Under the pieces are notes generated by a model that did not search any database, was not told the DNA's origin, and saw only the letters and a list, made by a program, of their open reading frames with translations. A program made the position numbers and the translations under genes. Below are positions 61,588 through 64,000 of a DNA stretch of 64,000 nt, piece by piece (positions within the stretch are counted from its first letter, which is position 1; the number at the start of each line of letters is the position of its first letter). Source of the DNA: Undibacterium cyanobacteriorum (GTDB taxonomy: Bacteria > Pseudomonadota > Gammaproteobacteria > Burkholderiales > Burkholderiaceae_D); contig NZ_CP133720.1 of the NCBI RefSeq assembly GCF_031326225.1, positions 3,968,001 through 4,032,000 on the forward strand, given 5' to 3'.

Positions 61588-62178
61588 TCACAAACCGCTG
61601 ACACCTTTTACCATGTAACGGTAGGTGTGCTTATTCAAATGCAGACTGACTACACCTTTCGCCCAGCACGCTTCTTCACCAGGTTCTAAGCTCACTTTAA
61701 GCATGAGGCGGAGATCGGCATTAGCATACACGCTTTGACGTATGTCACCAGACCGACACGAGGTCGAAGGATTTTTTTGTACTGATTTCAATTCAGTCGT
61801 CACGCCTTGTAAATTGACGTAGGCGGTGCGTAAATCGTTACTCAACAACAGCACCAAAGCACCGCTGCCATAACCACCTTCATCCTTGGCAAAGCTAGCG
61901 ATTCTGAACTCGTATGGCGCATTCCATTTAGGCACTTGATTGAGATCAATGGCTTGCAATACAACTGCAATCTGTTTGTTTTGCGGTGCGCCTTGAGGTT
62001 GCCCAAGCTGTGTCGGTGTTTGCGCGACTGGATTAACCGCCTGCGCCCAACTTGTCGACACTACGCACACACCTACCATCAAGCTCCCAATACCAAGCAT
62101 CTTCAGCGCTGATATACGTGAGATCGTGGAGGAAAATAGGCTGCGGTGATGTGGACGGTTTCGCTTGAATTGCATCAT
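61588..62178 (-). CDS. Secreted hypothetical protein
   Basis: This 196-residue protein, from the ATG at 62178 (AAGGAG ribosome site 9 nt upstream; the adjacent ATG at 62175 is also possible), has a basic N-terminus followed by a hydrophobic signal segment (ALKMLGIGSLMVGVCVVSTSWAQA). The mature part includes two Cys (TSCRSGDIRQ, GEEACWAKG), possibly a disulfide, and repeated hydrophobic strands. I recognise no family. It lies between the ABC exporter and the NAD genes. Confidence 0.55.
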   Translation of the reverse strand: MMQFKRNRPHHRSLFSSTISRISALKMLGIGSLMVGVCVVSTSWAQAVNPVAQTPTQLGQPQGAPQNKQIAVVLQAIDLNQVPKWNAPYEFRIASFAKDEGGYGSGALVLLLSNDLRTAYVNLQGVTTELKSVQKNPSTSCRSGDIRQSVYANADLRLMLKVSLEPGEEACWAKGVVSLHLNKHTYRYMVKGVSGL

Positions 62179-62274
62179 GGTTTCTTTCTCCTTCACTTTT
62201 CTCACACAGGCAACAAGTTGCATCAAATCACATTGTTTTGCGTCGTATAAAGCTGTAGCTCTTTTCACGAGGTT

Positions 62275-63357
62275 CTAGGCTGTCAATTTTAAGAATTGAT
62301 CCAAAATATGAAAATGATCATCGAAAAACTGATCTTCCATCGCATTCAATTCAGCTATCGGCATCCACTTCGCGGCGGCTGCATCGTCATCTGCTTCGAT
62401 CTCTGGAAAGTGATCTAAGTTCAAATCGAAAAAGAAGGCATGTGTGATCGTTCGGCCGCGTTGACTGCGATCTGGATGATCGAACACTTTGACATCCACC
62501 AGAGAAGCTTCCAGCGTCGAATCAAGCAAGGCCAACTTGGTTTCTTCACGAAGCTCGCGAATCGCGGCGCGTTGCAAGCGTTCATGCGGATCAAGAAAGC
62601 CGCCAGGTAAAGCCCATAAACCTTTGCCCGGAAATCCTCCCCGTTGAATCAATAAAACGTGTTGGTTGGTCTTGACCACAGAATCCACGGTACAGAAGAT
62701 GGGCGCATAGGGAGCGGTAGACCAAGCGGCTTTGTAGGCTTGCAAGCCTTTGTATTCTGTCACCAAAGCTGCATAGGCAGGTAACTGACACCAGGCTTTG
62801 AGATACTGACGTGTTTCAAGGCTGAGCATAGATTCCAACACCGACAACGAGATATCAATATTCTCTGCTTCGAACATTACGCGCCGCACTGCAGTCGCGT
62901 CGAAGTTGCTGTGATTTTCCGTCTCCAACAAATGCCAATGCGGAAAGCGACGCAAATAGTAACTCGATGCATCTTTGAAGTGCCCCACCAGACAAATATC
63001 CTTGGCTTGAGGCACATGGCGCATGACTTCATTTTGTACCGCTTGCGCCCAGCGTTGATCGTCATAATAATCACGCACGGGAATAAATTGGATACGCTCG
63101 ATTTCGTCTGCAGAGAGATTGGCTTTGATCATGGCCGCACGTTCTTGCCAAGTAAAAGGATTACGCACAGTACGCGCATGGAATGACGATCCTAAAATCA
63201 CCAACACTTGTGGCGCTTTCTGTAGTGCGATGCGCAGCAATTCTGCGTGTCCTAGATGGAAACCTTGAAAGCGCCCAATCACCACCGCTACATCTTGCGA
63301 ATGAGGAATGGGAGTGACGTTCACTTCGTTGGGAATTACGGTTGTCGCTACATTCAT
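62275..63357 (-). CDS. nadM: Bifunctional NMN adenylyltransferase / Nudix (ADP-ribose pyrophosphatase), NadM-Nudix
   Basis: This 360-residue fusion has an N-terminal nucleotidyltransferase with VVIGRFQGFHLGHAELL and the C-terminal Nudix box GGFLDPHERLQRAAIRELREET. The first domain makes NAD from NMN and ATP, the second cleaves ADP-ribose. The start overlaps the nadE stop by 4 bp, so the two genes are co-translated. It is the known NadM-Nudix arrangement. Confidence 0.93.
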   Translation of the reverse strand: MNVATTVIPNEVNVTPIPHSQDVAVVIGRFQGFHLGHAELLRIALQKAPQVLVILGSSFHARTVRNPFTWQERAAMIKANLSADEIERIQFIPVRDYYDDQRWAQAVQNEVMRHVPQAKDICLVGHFKDASSYYLRRFPHWHLLETENHSNFDATAVRRVMFEAENIDISLSVLESMLSLETRQYLKAWCQLPAYAALVTEYKGLQAYKAAWSTAPYAPIFCTVDSVVKTNQHVLLIQRGGFPGKGLWALPGGFLDPHERLQRAAIRELREETKLALLDSTLEASLVDVKVFDHPDRSQRGRTITHAFFFDLNLDHFPEIEADDDAAAAKWMPIAELNAMEDQFFDDHFHILDQFLKLTA

Positions 63358-64000
63358 ATCACTTCCTTATTAGGCTTCAAACACGCTTCAAAAGTATAAC
63401 GAGCGGCGATGGGCATTTGGCGTCCGGAACCAAAGGCGCGCGCCCGTACTCGGATAATCGGCGGCGCTTGACGGCGCTTATACTCGTTGCGCGCCACCAT
63501 ACCATGGATACGTTTCAGCAAGGCCGCGCCGTCCACAGTATTCTTCAAATTCTCCACAAAAGCTTGGGCTTGCTGCGCTTCTTCCGGCGGTAGTCGATGT
63601 CCCTCGATATGCCATTTCAAAATTTCATCAAGAACTTCATACGGTGGCAAGCTATCCGTATCCAATTGGCCAGGGGCGAGTTCCGCTGAAGGCGGTTTGG
63701 TCAACACATCGTGCGGGATAATTTCTCGTCCTGCACTTTGATTGATATGACGTGACAATGCATACACTTCAGTTTTGTATAGATCACCAATGAGACCTAA
63801 ACCGCCATTCGTATCTCCATACAAGGTGCAGTAGCCCACCGATATTTCGCTCTTATTCCCCGTGGTTAACAGCAATGCGCCGAAATGATTCGAGTATTCC
63901 ATGAGTATGGTTCCGCGCACACGCGCTTGCAAATTTTCGAGCGTCAGACCGCGTAGGGGCGCATCAAATGCCTGCGTAAAACCTTTTCCATACTGCTCCA
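63354..64000 (-). CDS. nadE: Glutamine-dependent NAD+ synthetase, C-terminal part (5' end beyond window)
   Basis: The open frame runs off the window end at 64000; only the last ~215 residues are present. The visible part is the NAD synthetase domain with NLQARVRGTILMEYSNHFGALLLTTGNKSEISVGYCTLYGDTNGGLGLIGDLYKTEVY and the TKPPSAELAPGQLDTDSLPPYEVLD loop. It adenylates and amidates NaAD to NAD. It is followed by nadM, 4-bp overlap, so NAD synthesis and NMN use are linked in one operon. Confidence 0.94.
   Translation of the reverse strand, partial: EQYGKGFTQAFDAPLRGLTLENLQARVRGTILMEYSNHFGALLLTTGNKSEISVGYCTLYGDTNGGLGLIGDLYKTEVYALSRHINQSAGREIIPHDVLTKPPSAELAPGQLDTDSLPPYEVLDEILKWHIEGHRLPPEEAQQAQAFVENLKNTVDGAALLKRIHGMVARNEYKRRQAPPIIRVRARAFGSGRQMPIAARYTFEACLKPNKEVI

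Overview
The window is a chromosomal segment of a denitrification-capable betaproteobacterium. The gene order (tatABC-hinT-his operon-murA-ibaG-mla, cytochrome bc1 next to sspAB, solo short-form hisG) and the protein sequences fit Burkholderiales, most likely Oxalobacteraceae or a close relative. This is inferred from content and synteny only.

Layout. 1-1.5 kb: the 3' end of nirS (cytochrome cd1 nitrite reductase), a c-type cytochrome, a strong terminator, and a small secreted protein resembling a fragment of the d1-haem propeller family. 1.6-6.1 kb (minus): a TonB-dependent haem-type receptor, a Tat-exported carotenoid-oxygenase family enzyme and a DUF2141 protein. 6.4-8.4 kb (plus): grxD, ubiX and a PhzF-family enzyme. 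8.5-10.6 kb (minus): a compact, AT-rich cassette cupin - permease half A - permease half B - MerR regulator, behind a promoter with the 19-bp spacer typical of MerR control. 11-15.2 kb (minus): tRNA-Thr(UGU), sspB, sspA and petABC. 15.7-19 kb: mscL, a Nif3-like gene, a DegS/DegQ-type protease and a DUF2461 gene. 19-36.8 kb (minus): one long housekeeping array, mlaFEDACB, an ABC-2 exporter pair, ibaG, murA, hisGD, an orphan DNA methyltransferase, hisCBHAFIE, hinT and tatABC. 37-42 kb (minus): a small membrane protein, a VOC protein, a sensor kinase coupled to a PhnD-like binding protein, and a lipase. 42.1-42.9 kb: a solute-binding protein. 42.9-50.5 kb: the RNA-repair locus. 51.7-57 kb (plus): bkdA1-bkdA2-bkdB-lpdV for branched-chain keto acid oxidation. 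57-64 kb: a chemoreceptor, an ABC exporter pair, a secreted hypothetical, a NadM-Nudix fusion and the 3' part of nadE.

The most unusual region is the RNA-repair locus. rtcR (sigma-54 activator with an N-terminal CARF-type sensor) is divergent from an operon whose promoter has an exact GG-N10-GC sigma-54 signature. The first part of the predicted transcript is not protein coding. It carries tandem tRNA-like modules: a T-arm hairpin close to the predicted +1, a CCA-tailed element with acceptor and T arms but no anticodon arm, and a near-complete tRNA-Thr(UGU) mimic with a defective acceptor end. A slipin (SPFH) gene, rtcB, rtcA, an unrecognised 153-residue protein and a DNA-polymerase-beta-type nucleotidyltransferase follow. 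No Ro60 gene is present in the window. My inference is a stress-induced RNA repair system that makes its own tRNA mimics, as bait, guide, substrate or feedback ligand for RtcR.
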